DNA of 64,000 nt from UBA2377 sp964429385 (GCA_964429385.1 CAYSBR010000020.1:1-64000); one strand, 5' to 3'. Shown: positions 7,117-16,511, numbered from the stretch's first letter. The notes: generated by a model not told the origin, from the sequence alone. Made by a program: numbers and translations.

Positions 7117-10100
7117 ATGAGCATTCAACCCTCTGAAACCGCCGGTTCCACTGCGCGCGATGAAGCGCGCAACGCCATTGGCGACGTTGAAAATGTCTTC
7201 GACTGCGTCTCCATCACCGTCGCTTCGCCTGAGACCATCCGCAAGTGGTCCAAAGGTGAGGTGAAGAACCCCGAGACGATCAACTATCGCACCTTCAAGC
7301 CCGAGCCGGGTGGTCTTTTCTGTCAGAAAATCTTCGGTCCGGTACGCGACTACGAATGCGCCTGCGGCAAATACAAGCGCATCAAATACAAGGATGTCAT
7401 TTGTGATCGTTGCGGTGTGGAAGTTACGATCGCCCGCGTCCGCCGTGAGCGCATGGGGCACATCGAGCTTGCCGTGCCCGTTTCGCACATCTGGTTCCTG
7501 AAGAGCATGCCGAGCCGTCTTGGCCTCCTGCTTGATATGACGGCGCGCTCCCTTGAGCGTGTCATCTACTATGAGAACTACATGGTCATCGATCCGGGCA
7601 AGACCCCGCTCGAGCCTCACCAGCTGCTGACCGACACGGAGTATCGTCAGGCCCTTGATGAGTATGGCGACGATTCCTTTGTTGCCAAGATGGGCGCTGA
7701 AGCCGTGCGCGACGCGCTCGCTCGCACCGACTTGGATGCCACCGTCGGTGAACTGCAGGAGCAGATGCGCGCGACGAAGTCGAAGCAGATTAAGAAGAAG
7801 CTCTCGAAGCGCCTCAAGGTCATCCAAGGTTTCATTCATTCCAAGAGCCGGCCCGAATGGATGGTGCTCGAAGTGCTGCCCGTTATTCCGCCGGATCTCC
7901 GTCCGCTTGTTCCTCTCGAGGGGGGCCGCTTTGCGACCTCCGACCTCAACGATCTTTATCGTCGCGTCATCAACCGCAACAACCGTCTGCGGAACCTGAT
8001 GCAGCTGAAGACGCCCGACGTCATCATCCATAATGAAAAGCGCATGCTCCAGGAAGCGGTGGATGCGCTCTTCGATAACGGCCGTCACGGTCGCCCTGTC
8101 ACTGGGGCCGGCAACCGCCCGCTGAAGTCCCTTTCCGATATGCTCAAGGGCAAGCAGGGGCGCTTCCGCCAAAACCTCCTCGGCAAGCGCGTCGACTACT
8201 CTGGTCGTTCCGTCATCGTCATCGGTCCCGAGCTCAAGCTCAACCAATGCGGTCTGCCGAAGAAGATGGCGCTTGTTCTCTTCGAGCCGTTCATCATCCG
8301 TCGCCTCAAGGAACTCGGTTTCGTGCACACCGTCCGTGGTGCGCGCAAGATGATCGAAAAGAAGTCACCGGAAGTCTGGGATATCCTTGAGGAAGTCACC
8401 AAGGGGCATCCGGTGCTGCTCAACCGCGCGCCGACGCTGCACCGTCTGTCAATTCAGGCTTTTGAACCCGTCCTCATCGAAGGTGAGGCCATCCGCATCC
8501 ATCCGCTCGTCTGCACCGCTTACAACGCGGACTTCGACGGCGACCAGATGGCCGTGCACGTGCCGCTCTCGCTTGAGGCGATCATGGAGTGCAAACTCCT
8601 CATGATGGCGACGAATAACATTTTCTCGCCTTCTTCCGGCAAGCCGATCCTCACGCCTTCCCAGGACATCGTGCTGGGCGCCTACTACCTCACGATTGAA
8701 CCGCGCATCAAGCCTGCCAAGGGCCAGCGGGTGCCGCTTGTAGCCGGCCTGCAGGAGGTACTCTACGCCAAAGCCGATGGTGCTCTCAAGGTTCACGACT
8801 GGGTTGACATTCCCAATCCGGACCTTGGCCGTGATACGATATTCGGCAACAAGGAGCGCCGCGTGCTGCGGACAACTGTCGGGCGCGTGATTTTCAATCA
8901 GATCTGGCCCGACGCCCTCGGGTTTGTGAATTTCCCTGTGCCGAAGGGCAAGCTGGGCGACCTCATTCTCAACACCTACAAGGCTGCGGATGAAGCCGTC
9001 ACCGTCGAGACTCTCGATAAGTTGAAGGAGCTCGGTTTCCAGACCGCGTTTCAGGCAGGTATCTCGATCGGTATCGATGACATGATCATCCCCGAGACCA
9101 AAAAGGACATTGTCGCGGAGACTCGCAAAAAAATCACCGAGGTCGAGGGCCAGTTCAACAAAGGTATCATCACCGAAGGTGAACGTAAAAATAAGATCAT
9201 CGATCTTTGGACCGGCACGACTGACAAAATTGCCAAGGAGGTTTTCGCAAAGCTCGAAAGCAATGACGGTCGCAGCGAAGTGAATCCTGTCTATATCATG
9301 ATGGATTCTGGCGCCCGTGGTAACAAGCAGCAGGTTCGCCAGCTGTGCGGTACCCGCGGCCTTATGGCCAAGCCTTCAGGCGAGATCATTGAGCGTCCCA
9401 TTCTTTCCTCCTTCCGCGAAGGACTGACGGTGCTTGAATACTTCATCTCCACTCACGGTGCCCGCAAGGGCCTGGCTGATACCGCACTCAAGACTGCGGA
9501 CGCCGGCTACCTCACGCGCAAACTGTGCGATGTCGCGATGGATGTCACCATTGCCGAAGATGATTGTGGCTCGCGCGACGGTGTTTGGAAGAAGGCTATC
9601 TTTGAGGGCGATGATGAAATTGTCGGTCTGCGCGAGCGGATCATCGGCCGTTTCTCCAGCGATGATGTGCCGAACCCGATCAATCCTTCCGAAATCATTG
9701 TCGGCTCCGGTGAGCTCATCACGGAGGAGCTTGCGGCCAAAATTGAGGATGTGGGCATCGAACGCGTGAAGGTCATGTCACCGCTGACCTCGGTCAGCGC
9801 CACTGGCATCGATGCCAAGAGTTACGGCATCAATCCGGCTACAAACAAGGTGGCCAAGTCCGGTGATTCGGTGGGCATCATTGCCGCGCAGTCTATCGGT
9901 GAACCTGGCACGCAGCTGACGATGCGCACCTTCCACATCGGCGGTGTTGCCTCCGGCGGCTTCAAGACCCCTGAAATTCGGGTACGGGCAAGTGGTACGG
10001 TCAAGTACCGCGGGCTGCGTTTGGTCGAAACGGCTGAAGGCGCTGCGATTGTGCTGAACAAAACCGGCACGATCCAGATTCTCGACGCCGAAGACAAGGA

Positions 10101-11262
10101 GCTCGAATCCTACAATATCGTGGTCGGCTCATTCCTTCATGTGGGCGATGGCGCCCAGATTGAAAAAGGAGCGGTGCTTGCACAGTGGGATCCCTACAAC
10201 GTCCCCGTGCTCTCCGAGAAGGGCGGCACCCTTGTCTTCAAGGACATGATTCCTGGTGTCACGGTGAAGCGTGAGCTCGACGAATCCTCTGGCCGTATCG
10301 CCACCGTCGTCATTGAGCACAAGGAGGACTTGAATCCGCAGATTGAAGTGCGCGATGCCAAGAACAAGCCCCTGGCTGCGTACGCCATTCCTGTTGGCGC
10401 GCAAATCGCCGTCAACGAGGGTGACATCATCCAGCCTGGTGCCCTGCTGGCCAAGACTCCGCGGCAGGCTTCCAAGACCAAAGATATCACCGGTGGTTTG
10501 CCGCGTGTGGCCGAGCTTTTCGAGGCCCGCCGTCCAAAGGATGCCGCCGAAATGTCCCGCATCGACGGTGTGGTTTCCTTCGAAGGCACGGTTCGCGGCA
10601 AGCGCAAGCTGGTCGTGAAGAACGAGGAGACCTCGCAGGAAGAGGAGCACCTCATCCCGACCGGCAAGCACATCATTGTGCAGCCCGGGGACGTGGTTCA
10701 TAAGGGCCAACACCTGACTGAAGGCGCCGCTGATCCGCATGAAATCCTCGAAATTCTCGGTCCGTCTGCCCTCTATGATTTCCTGATCTCCCAAGTGCAG
10801 GAAGTCTATCGCCTGCAAGGTGTGACCATCAACGACAAGCACATTGAAATCATCATCCGACAGATGCTCCGCAAGGTTCGTATCACCGATCCGGGTGACA
10901 GCGAATTCTTCTGGGGCGAGCAAGTGGATCGTTCGTCGTTCTTGGTCGAGAATCGGCGTCTTGAGGAAGCGGGTGGCAAGCCTGCAGAAGCGGAGCCTAT
11001 CCTCTTGGGCATCACCAAAGCTTCACTTGAGACCGAGAGCTTCATCTCCGCGGCCTCCTTCCAGGAGACCACGCGTGTCCTTACCGATGCCTCAACTTTG
11101 GGCAAGGTGGACTACCTGAAGGGCTTCAAGGAAAACGTGATCATGGGTCATTTGATTCCTGCGGGCACGGGCCTGCCGAAATACAAGCAGCTCAAAGTCA
11201 CACTTCCGTTTGGAGCGGATCTTCCGCTGGAAGAGACGGCCGTCTCGACCGAGGCGAGCTGA
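7117..11262 (+). CDS. rpoC: RNA polymerase beta' subunit
   Basis: The 1381-residue catalytic subunit forms the clamp, bridge helix and trigger loop. The N-terminal zinc site is intact (C81, C83, C96, C99). The catalytic NADFDGDQ loop supplies D472, D474 and D476. The trigger-loop region GIIAAQSIGEPGTQLTMRTFH is conserved. The second zinc site is not: C817 of the DDCG motif remains, but the three later cysteine positions are S892, D899 and S902, with the correct spacing of 7 and 3. This part of the secondary-channel side is therefore probably metal-free. AGGGAAAG precedes the ATG. Two terminators follow the gene. Confidence 0.97.
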   Translation: MSIQPSETAGSTARDEARNAIGDVENVFDCVSITVASPETIRKWSKGEVKNPETINYRTFKPEPGGLFCQKIFGPVRDYECACGKYKRIKYKDVICDRCGVEVTIARVRRERMGHIELAVPVSHIWFLKSMPSRLGLLLDMTARSLERVIYYENYMVIDPGKTPLEPHQLLTDTEYRQALDEYGDDSFVAKMGAEAVRDALARTDLDATVGELQEQMRATKSKQIKKKLSKRLKVIQGFIHSKSRPEWMVLEVLPVIPPDLRPLVPLEGGRFATSDLNDLYRRVINRNNRLRNLMQLKTPDVIIHNEKRMLQEAVDALFDNGRHGRPVTGAGNRPLKSLSDMLKGKQGRFRQNLLGKRVDYSGRSVIVIGPELKLNQCGLPKKMALVLFEPFIIRRLKELGFVHTVRGARKMIEKKSPEVWDILEEVTKGHPVLLNRAPTLHRLSIQAFEPVLIEGEAIRIHPLVCTAYNADFDGDQMAVHVPLSLEAIMECKLLMMATNNIFSPSSGKPILTPSQDIVLGAYYLTIEPRIKPAKGQRVPLVAGLQEVLYAKADGALKVHDWVDIPNPDLGRDTIFGNKERRVLRTTVGRVIFNQIWPDALGFVNFPVPKGKLGDLILNTYKAADEAVTVETLDKLKELGFQTAFQAGISIGIDDMIIPETKKDIVAETRKKITEVEGQFNKGIITEGERKNKIIDLWTGTTDKIAKEVFAKLESNDGRSEVNPVYIMMDSGARGNKQQVRQLCGTRGLMAKPSGEIIERPILSSFREGLTVLEYFISTHGARKGLADTALKTADAGYLTRKLCDVAMDVTIAEDDCGSRDGVWKKAIFEGDDEIVGLRERIIGRFSSDDVPNPINPSEIIVGSGELITEELAAKIEDVGIERVKVMSPLTSVSATGIDAKSYGINPATNKVAKSGDSVGIIAAQSIGEPGTQLTMRTFHIGGVASGGFKTPEIRVRASGTVKYRGLRLVETAEGAAIVLNKTGTIQILDAEDKELESYNIVVGSFLHVGDGAQIEKGAVLAQWDPYNVPVLSEKGGTLVFKDMIPGVTVKRELDESSGRIATVVIEHKEDLNPQIEVRDAKNKPLAAYAIPVGAQIAVNEGDIIQPGALLAKTPRQASKTKDITGGLPRVAELFEARRPKDAAEMSRIDGVVSFEGTVRGKRKLVVKNEETSQEEEHLIPTGKHIIVQPGDVVHKGQHLTEGAADPHEILEILGPSALYDFLISQVQEVYRLQGVTINDKHIEIIIRQMLRKVRITDPGDSEFFWGEQVDRSSFLVENRRLEEAGGKPAEAEPILLGITKASLETESFISAASFQETTRVLTDASTLGKVDYLKGFKENVIMGHLIPAGTGLPKYKQLKVTLPFGADLPLEETAVSTEAS

Positions 11263-11283
11263 CCAAAATTGTTTTCAAGCGAA

Positions 11284-11317
11284 AGAGCCGCAGAGTTTTC
11301 TCTGCGGCTCTTTTTTT
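11284..11317 (+). terminator. Intrinsic terminator after rpoC (T1)
   Basis: AGAGCCGCAGAG (11284-11295) and CTCTGCGGCTCT (11300-11311) form a perfect 12-base-pair stem with a TTTT loop, followed by a run of T to 11317. It lies 21 bases after the rpoC stop and ends the rplK-rpoC transcription unit. Confidence 0.93.
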
Positions 11318-11411
11318 GTCTAAAATCTGCTTGTCAATAAAAGCGTTCTACGCACAACTCTAGTCCCTCCCGCCAAAAACTGCATGTTTGAGCCTAGCTC
11401 CATGTGGTTTT

Positions 11412-11443
11412 AACGCCCGGCTTCACCGCCGGGCGTTTTTTTT
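11412..11443 (+). terminator. Second intrinsic terminator (T2) before rpsL
   Basis: AACGCCCGGC (11412-11421) pairs with GCCGGGCGTT (11428-11437) around a six-base loop, followed by an eight-T tract. It is about 95 bases beyond T1. Either it backs up T1, or it ends a short transcript (possible small RNA, or a str-operon attenuator) started between T1 and T2. The segment 11331-11336 TTGTCA resembles a -35 box, but no convincing -10 is visible. Confidence 0.88.
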
Positions 11444-11688
11444 GGAAAAATCGAGATCGACGAGTGTTTCACGCTTGAAATCTACAGTCGTTACGCGACT
11501 TTCGCGGGCTCTCAATTTCAAGCGCGCGTCTTCACTCCCAGTTGAAGGCGTGATCTTCATTCGCAAGCCGGGGCTAAATCCTGAGTTTTGCGGCGTGTGA
11601 TACTTTTCGCCAAAAAGTTCTTGCCCAACATTTGGCAAAAGGTAGCTTTTTCCTCTTTTCTCCAATTTTCACTTCTTAAATCACTCGT
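11444..11688 (+). promoter_or_regulatory. Leader/promoter region of the str operon
   Basis: Together with 11318-11411 this is the longest gene-free stretch in the ribosomal part of the window. It must hold the promoter for rpsL unless T1 and T2 are read through. A nested structure is visible: outer stem CGCTTGAAAT (11472-11481) with ATTTCAAGCG (11515-11524), and inner hairpin AGTCG-TTACG-CGACT (11486-11500). A weak promoter guess is TTGCCC followed 16 bases later by TAGCTT near 11620-11650. The structure may be a ribosomal-protein-responsive leader. Confidence 0.4.
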
Positions 11689-12069
11689 ATGCCGACCATC
11701 AACCAACTCGTACGCAAAGGGCGCCGCAAGGTGACCGCCAAGTCGAAATCCCCGGCTTTGGCTGGTAACCCGTTCCGCCGTGGCGTGTGCGTGCAGGTCA
11801 TGACCCGCACGCCCAAGAAGCCGAACTCTGCTATCCGCAAAGTTGCGAAGGTCCGGCTCACGAATGGCAGTGAGGTGATTTCGTATATTCCCGATGAAGG
11901 CCACAATCTCCAGGAGCATTCCATTGTGCTCGTGCGTGGTGGTCGCGTGAAGGATCTTCCTGGTGTCCGCTACCACATCGTCCGCGGCACGTTGGATGCC
12001 ACCGGTGTGGAAAAGCGTCGTCGCAGCCGTTCGAAATACGGTGTCAAGCGTCCGAAGGCTGCCAAGTAA
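11689..12069 (+). CDS. rpsL: 30S ribosomal protein S12
   Basis: S12 lies at the decoding centre and influences accuracy. The 126-residue product begins MPTINQLVRKGR, the universal start, and carries TPKKPNSA with lysines at the usual streptomycin-sensitivity position, plus the GRVKDLPGVRYH loop. Length is normal. It is the first gene of rpsL-rpsG-fusA, preceded by a structured leader and two terminators. Confidence 0.97.
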   Translation: MPTINQLVRKGRRKVTAKSKSPALAGNPFRRGVCVQVMTRTPKKPNSAIRKVAKVRLTNGSEVISYIPDEGHNLQEHSIVLVRGGRVKDLPGVRYHIVRGTLDATGVEKRRRSRSKYGVKRPKAAK

Positions 12070-12096
12070 CTTCTTTATCTATAAAATTTCCAAGCC

Positions 12097-12570
12097 ATGT
12101 CACGCCGTCACAGAGCCACCAAGCGCCGCATCGAGCCGGATGTTCGCTATAACAGTCCCCTCGTCGCCCATCTGGTCAATGTCATCATGAAGAGTGGCAA
12201 GAAGAACCTTGCCCAGCGCATCGTGTATGGCGCCTTTGAAAAGGTGTCCGAGAAATTGGACAAGGGTAACCCGGTGGACCTGCTGCTTGGTGCGCTCGAG
12301 AATGCCCGCCCCCGTCTTGAGGTGAAGAGCCGCCGTGTGGGTGGTGCGACTTACCAGGTTCCGGTTGAAATCTCTTTTGAACGTCAGGAGTCCCTTGCTT
12401 TGCGCTGGATCGTGGATGCGGCCGGTGGCCGTAAAGGCTTGCCGATGAAAGAGGCTCTCGCCTCTGAAATCATTGATGCCTACAATAACACGGGGTCTGT
12501 CGTTAAAAAGAAGGAAGACACCCACAAGATGGCGCAAGCTAACCGCGCCTTCGCTCATCTCCGCTGGTAA
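12097..12570 (+). CDS. rpsG: 30S ribosomal protein S7
   Basis: Primary 16S rRNA-binding protein that nucleates assembly of the 30S head and lines the E and P sites; in E. coli it also represses the str operon. The 157-residue product begins MSRRHRATKRR and contains the conserved KSRRVGGATYQVPVE segment (about 76-90) and an RWIVDAA motif. It lies 27 bases after rpsL and 12 bases before fusA. Confidence 0.97.
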   Translation: MSRRHRATKRRIEPDVRYNSPLVAHLVNVIMKSGKKNLAQRIVYGAFEKVSEKLDKGNPVDLLLGALENARPRLEVKSRRVGGATYQVPVEISFERQESLALRWIVDAAGGRKGLPMKEALASEIIDAYNNTGSVVKKKEDTHKMAQANRAFAHLRW

Positions 12571-12582
12571 GTAAGGCCCTCC

Positions 12583-14766
12583 ATGTCTGCTGCTCCTCAG
12601 ATTTCCATCGTCACCGACAAGGCTAAGATCTCGCCGGTCAATGCCAAGGATCGTCCATTCCCTCTGGAGTGGACCCGCAACATCGGCATCGCCGCGCATA
12701 TTGATGCGGGTAAGACCACTACTTCAGAGCGAATTCTCTTCTATTCGGGTGCCGTGCACAAGATGGGCGAAGTGCATGAAGGGACCGCTGTGACGGATTG
12801 GATGGAGCAGGAGCGCGAACGTGGTATCACGATCACCGCTGCGGCCATTTCCTGTGCGTGGAACGCTTCGTGCGGTCCATGGAAAGGGATTCGGCAACGT
12901 ATTAACGTGATTGATACGCCAGGACACGTTGACTTTACGGCTGAGGTCGAGCGCTCCATGCGTGTGCTGGACGGTGCCATTGCTGTGTTCTGCGCGGTTG
13001 CCGGTGTGCAGCCCCAGTCCGAAACGGTCTGGCGCCAGGCCAACAAATATGGTGTTCCTCGCGTTGCCTTCATCAATAAGATGGACCGCACCGGCGCCAA
13101 TTTCTTCCGTGCCATTGATGAAATGCGGCAGAAGCTCAAGGCCAATGCTCACGCGCTTTTCCTGCCTATTGGCAGTGAGGATAATTTCAATGGGGTCGTG
13201 GACCTCGTCCAGGAAGTAGCCTATTATTTTGAAGATCCGCAGGATCTTGATCTGGAACCCAAGCTTCACCCTATCCCTGCTGAAATGGCTGGGGCTGCGA
13301 AGGACTTTCGCGAAAAGCTCATTGAGGCCGTTTCTGATTTTGACGACGCCTTGGCGGAAAAATACCTCAATGGCGAAAGCATCAGTGCGGCGGAGTTGAT
13401 GGTTGCGGTGCGCAAAGCGACCGTATCCATGAAATTTACTGGGGTCATACCTGGATCGGCCTTTAAGAAAAAGGGTGTTCAGCGTCTGCTTGACTGCGTG
13501 GTGAATTATCTTCCCAGCCCGCTCGATCTGCCTCCGATGGAAGGACAGGACAGTGATGGGGGCAAAGTGGGCGTAATCCCGGATGACAATGCCAATCTCG
13601 CTGGTCTGGCCTTCAAGCTCTGGACCGATCCCTTTGTTGGCAAACTGGTGTTCTATCGGGTCTATACGGGCAAGCTCACCAAGGGCATGTCCCTTTACAA
13701 TCCGCGCACCCGCCGGTCCGAGCGTTGCTCCCGTCTTGTGCTCATGCGCGCAATGGATCGTGAAGAGATTGATGCCGCCTATTCCGGAGATATTTGTGCT
13801 TTGGTCGGCGTCAAAGATGTCATCACCGGTGATACGCTCAGCCACGAGGACGCGGACATTCGTCTTGAGCCTCCGTCCTTCCCTGAGCCCGTCATTGCGA
13901 TGTCCATCGAGCCTAATTCGAAGGCAGACCAAGAGAAAATGGGCACGGCCTTGCAACGTTTGGTCGCTGAAGATCCAACGCTTCGGGTTCAGACGGATCC
14001 TGATACCGGTCAGACCATTTTGGCGGGCATGGGCGAATTGCATCTTGATATCATTCGCGATCGCATGAAGCGGGAATTCAAGGTGGAGGCTACCTCGGGT
14101 AAGCCTCAGATCGCCTACCGGGAAACTGTGCTCAAGCCCGCTGATGGTGAAGGCAAATTCATCCGTCAGTCAGGCGGCAAAGGCCAATATGGCCATGTCA
14201 TCGTCAAGCTGGAGCCGAACGAAAAGGGTAAGGGCGTCGAGGTTCTTAATGAAATTGTTGGTGGGGTGATCCCGAAGGAATTCATCAAGCCCGCGACCGA
14301 CGGCATCCTTGAAGGAACCAATAACGGTGTTGTTGCCGGCTATCCGGTGGTTGATGTCAAAATCCGCATTGTTGACGGTTCCTTCCACGATGTGGATTCC
14401 TCGGAACTCGCATTCAAGATGGCCGGTATCTTTGCCTTCAAGGAGGCGATGAAGCAGGCCAACCCAATCCTCCTTGAGCCGATCATGGGCGTTGAGGTGA
14501 CGACGCCTGATGAATATGCCGGTGATTTGATGGGCGACGTCAACCGTCGTCGCGGTGCCATTCAAGGGATGGAAAACAAGACTGGTGCGACAATTATCAC
14601 GGCGCACGTTCCTCTTGAAAGCCTCTTTGGTTATGTCACCGATATTCGCTCCCTTTCCAAGGGACGCGCCAGTGCCTCGATCACGCCGTCGCACTTTGAA
14701 CAAGTTCCCAACTCGCTTCTGACCAAGATTGTCGAGGCATCGTCCAAGGCTCCCGCCCGCACTTAA
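12583..14766 (+). CDS. fusA: Elongation factor G
   Basis: Translocation GTPase of the ribosome. The 727-residue protein has all G motifs: AHIDAGKT (38-45), RGITI, DTPGH (111-115) and NKMD (165-168), followed by domains II-V with the domain IV segment GQYGHV. It is about 25 residues longer than typical EF-G because of an N-terminal extension of about 22 residues before the usual LEWTRNIGI and a small insertion before DTPGH (WNASCGPWKGIRQ). tuf, which often follows fusA, is absent here. Confidence 0.97.
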   Translation: MSAAPQISIVTDKAKISPVNAKDRPFPLEWTRNIGIAAHIDAGKTTTSERILFYSGAVHKMGEVHEGTAVTDWMEQERERGITITAAAISCAWNASCGPWKGIRQRINVIDTPGHVDFTAEVERSMRVLDGAIAVFCAVAGVQPQSETVWRQANKYGVPRVAFINKMDRTGANFFRAIDEMRQKLKANAHALFLPIGSEDNFNGVVDLVQEVAYYFEDPQDLDLEPKLHPIPAEMAGAAKDFREKLIEAVSDFDDALAEKYLNGESISAAELMVAVRKATVSMKFTGVIPGSAFKKKGVQRLLDCVVNYLPSPLDLPPMEGQDSDGGKVGVIPDDNANLAGLAFKLWTDPFVGKLVFYRVYTGKLTKGMSLYNPRTRRSERCSRLVLMRAMDREEIDAAYSGDICALVGVKDVITGDTLSHEDADIRLEPPSFPEPVIAMSIEPNSKADQEKMGTALQRLVAEDPTLRVQTDPDTGQTILAGMGELHLDIIRDRMKREFKVEATSGKPQIAYRETVLKPADGEGKFIRQSGGKGQYGHVIVKLEPNEKGKGVEVLNEIVGGVIPKEFIKPATDGILEGTNNGVVAGYPVVDVKIRIVDGSFHDVDSSELAFKMAGIFAFKEAMKQANPILLEPIMGVEVTTPDEYAGDLMGDVNRRRGAIQGMENKTGATIITAHVPLESLFGYVTDIRSLSKGRASASITPSHFEQVPNSLLTKIVEASSKAPART

Positions 14767-14786
14767 TCCTTCGTTTTTTTTTAGCC

Positions 14787-15095
14787 ATGAAAGGCCAACG
14801 CATTCGTATCAAACTCCAGGGCTTCGACTATCGTGTCATCGATCAGTCGGCTTCGGAGATCGTCGAGACCGCCAAACGCTCTGGTGCCCGGGTTTCCGGC
14901 CCCATTCCTTTGCCGACTCGCATCGAGAAATTGACCGTCAACCGCTCGCCGCACGTGGACAAAAAATCCATGGAGCAGTTTGAGTCGCGCACACATAAGC
15001 GCCTCATTGATATTATCGAGCCAACAGCCCAGACCGTGGATGAGCTCAAAAAGCTCAACCTGCCGTCCGGCGTGGACATCACCATCAACGTATAA
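14787..15095 (+). CDS. rpsJ: 30S ribosomal protein S10
   Basis: S10 is a 30S head protein and the NusE partner of NusG and Rho-dependent control. The 102-residue product is full length, with GPIPLPTRIEKLTVNRSPHVDKKS... type core (positions about 39-61) and conserved ESRTHKRLIDI. It starts 20 bases after fusA, so the str and S10 clusters are joined. A long spacer then separates it from rplC. Confidence 0.97.
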   Translation: MKGQRIRIKLQGFDYRVIDQSASEIVETAKRSGARVSGPIPLPTRIEKLTVNRSPHVDKKSMEQFESRTHKRLIDIIEPTAQTVDELKKLNLPSGVDITINV

Positions 15096-15207
15096 ATTTC
15101 CAACCACACAGAAAACTCCTCAGTAGTGCTGCCCATGTGCGTTCGCGCACCGCTGGGTTTCCTAATGTAGGTCGTTAAACGGAAACACTCCACCTACCGC
15201 TTAGCAT
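15096..15207 (+). promoter_or_regulatory. Structured rpsJ-rplC spacer, possible r-protein leader
   Basis: The 112-base spacer holds two hairpins. The first is GTGCG-TTCG-CGCAC at 15137-15150, extended by CCCA (15132-15135) pairing TGGG (15154-15157). The second pairs GTAGGT (15167-15172) with ACCTAC (15192-15197), close to the rplC start. rplC has no visible Shine-Dalgarno sequence. This arrangement resembles an autoregulatory leader, but the RNA family was not recognised. Confidence 0.4.
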
Positions 15208-15855
15208 ATGATCTCATCGCTTTTAGGTAAAAAGATTGGTATGACGCAGGTCTACGATGCACAAAACGTGCTCGTGCCCGTCACCGTGGTCGAGGCTGGC
15301 CCTTGCACTGTTGTGCAGGTGAAGACCTCCGCAACCGATGGCTATAACGCCGTCCAAATCGGCTTCGCCAGCAAGAAGCCCAAGAACACCAGCAAGGCTG
15401 AATTGGTTCATGCCAAAAAGGGTGGGCTTGAGACGGCTCCGCGAGTCTTGAGCGAAGTTCGCCTCGCAGAGGCTCCTGCTCTTAAAGTGGGTGATGTGGT
15501 CACCGTGACCTCTTTCACTGAGGAGCAACTTGTAGATGTCATCGGCATCAGCAAGGGCAAGGGCTTTCAAGGCGTGGTGCGCCGCTTTGGCGCCGCTGGT
15601 GGTCCCGCCACACACGGCTCAATGTTTCATCGCCGCATCGGCTCCATCGGTATGCGCCAGACGCCTGGCCGCACATGGAAGAATCAGGCCATGCCCGGCC
15701 ATATGGGAAGTGAGCGCCGCACCGTGCAAAATCTCCGCGTGGTCAAGATTATCGCCGACAAGAATTTGATTCTTTTGAAAGGCGCCATTCCCGGTGCCAA
15801 CGGCGACGACGTCATCGTGCGCAGTGCCATCAAAGGCCAGCCCAGGAAAGCCTGA
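15208..15855 (+). CDS. rplC: 50S ribosomal protein L3
   Basis: Early-assembling 23S rRNA-binding protein whose loop approaches the peptidyl transferase centre. The 215-residue product begins LLGKKIGMTQVYD and carries the long-loop motif with HGSMFHRRIGSIG and GRTWKNQAMPGHMG. Q and H around 150-160, where PrmB-type methylation occurs in other bacteria, are present. It starts ribosomal run rplC-rplD-rplW-rplB. Confidence 0.97.
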   Translation: MISSLLGKKIGMTQVYDAQNVLVPVTVVEAGPCTVVQVKTSATDGYNAVQIGFASKKPKNTSKAELVHAKKGGLETAPRVLSEVRLAEAPALKVGDVVTVTSFTEEQLVDVIGISKGKGFQGVVRRFGAAGGPATHGSMFHRRIGSIGMRQTPGRTWKNQAMPGHMGSERRTVQNLRVVKIIADKNLILLKGAIPGANGDDVIVRSAIKGQPRKA

Positions 15856-15875
15856 ACCCCGGAGGAAACCCAGAC

Positions 15876-16511
15876 ATGAAACTCACAGTTTTTAGTTCCG
15901 ACGGAAAAAGCAGCAGCGAAAAGGATTTCGCCGGCCTGCCCGCATTCGAAGGCGACAAAGGCCTTCAAGCAGTCAAGGAGGTGATCGTTGCCATCAACGC
16001 CAATAACCGGCAGGGCACGCACTCCACCAAGACCCGCGGTGAAGTCAAAGGCAGCAATAAGAAGCCCTGGCGCCAAAAGGGCACCGGTCGCGCCCGTGCG
16101 GGTTCCACGCGTTCCCCTCTTTGGGTGGGCGGCGGCGTTGTTTTCGGCCCCAAGCCGCGCGACTATTCCAAGAAGATCAACAGCAAGGTGAAGGCCTTGG
16201 CCTTCAGCCGTGCGCTCTTTGATCGTGCGAGCGCGGGCGAACTTGCCGTCATCGAGCAGTTTGCCCTTACCCAACCCAAGACCAAGGAGGTCAACCAGGT
16301 GGTGGGGCGCATCGCTCCGAAAGGCCGCGTTCTTCTTGTGGATGCCCCGTTCAGTATCGAGACCGCCCGCGCGGCTCGCAACATTGAGCGCGTCACTTTG
16401 CAGGAGGCGACCAAGCTCAACACCTTGGATCTCGCTCAATATAGCAAAATTATCGTCAGCACCAAGGCGCTCGAGGCCATTATCGCCCGCGTCAATGGAG
16501 GTAAGAACTAA
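15876..16511 (+). CDS. rplD: 50S ribosomal protein L4
   Basis: L4 lines the peptide exit tunnel; in gammaproteobacteria it also controls the S10 operon. The 211-residue protein has the extended arginine/glycine loop with RQGTHSTKTRGEVKG and KPWRQKGTGRARAGS (about 46-77). GGAGGAAA precedes the ATG at good distance. Its TAA stop overlaps the rplW ATG by one base, so translation is coupled. Confidence 0.97.
   Translation: MKLTVFSSDGKSSSEKDFAGLPAFEGDKGLQAVKEVIVAINANNRQGTHSTKTRGEVKGSNKKPWRQKGTGRARAGSTRSPLWVGGGVVFGPKPRDYSKKINSKVKALAFSRALFDRASAGELAVIEQFALTQPKTKEVNQVVGRIAPKGRVLLVDAPFSIETARAARNIERVTLQEATKLNTLDLAQYSKIIVSTKALEAIIARVNGGKN

Noticed and set aside
11331..11365. Promoter with TTGTCA between T1 and T2
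   Set aside because: No acceptable -10 at proper spacing; mentioned only as a possibility.
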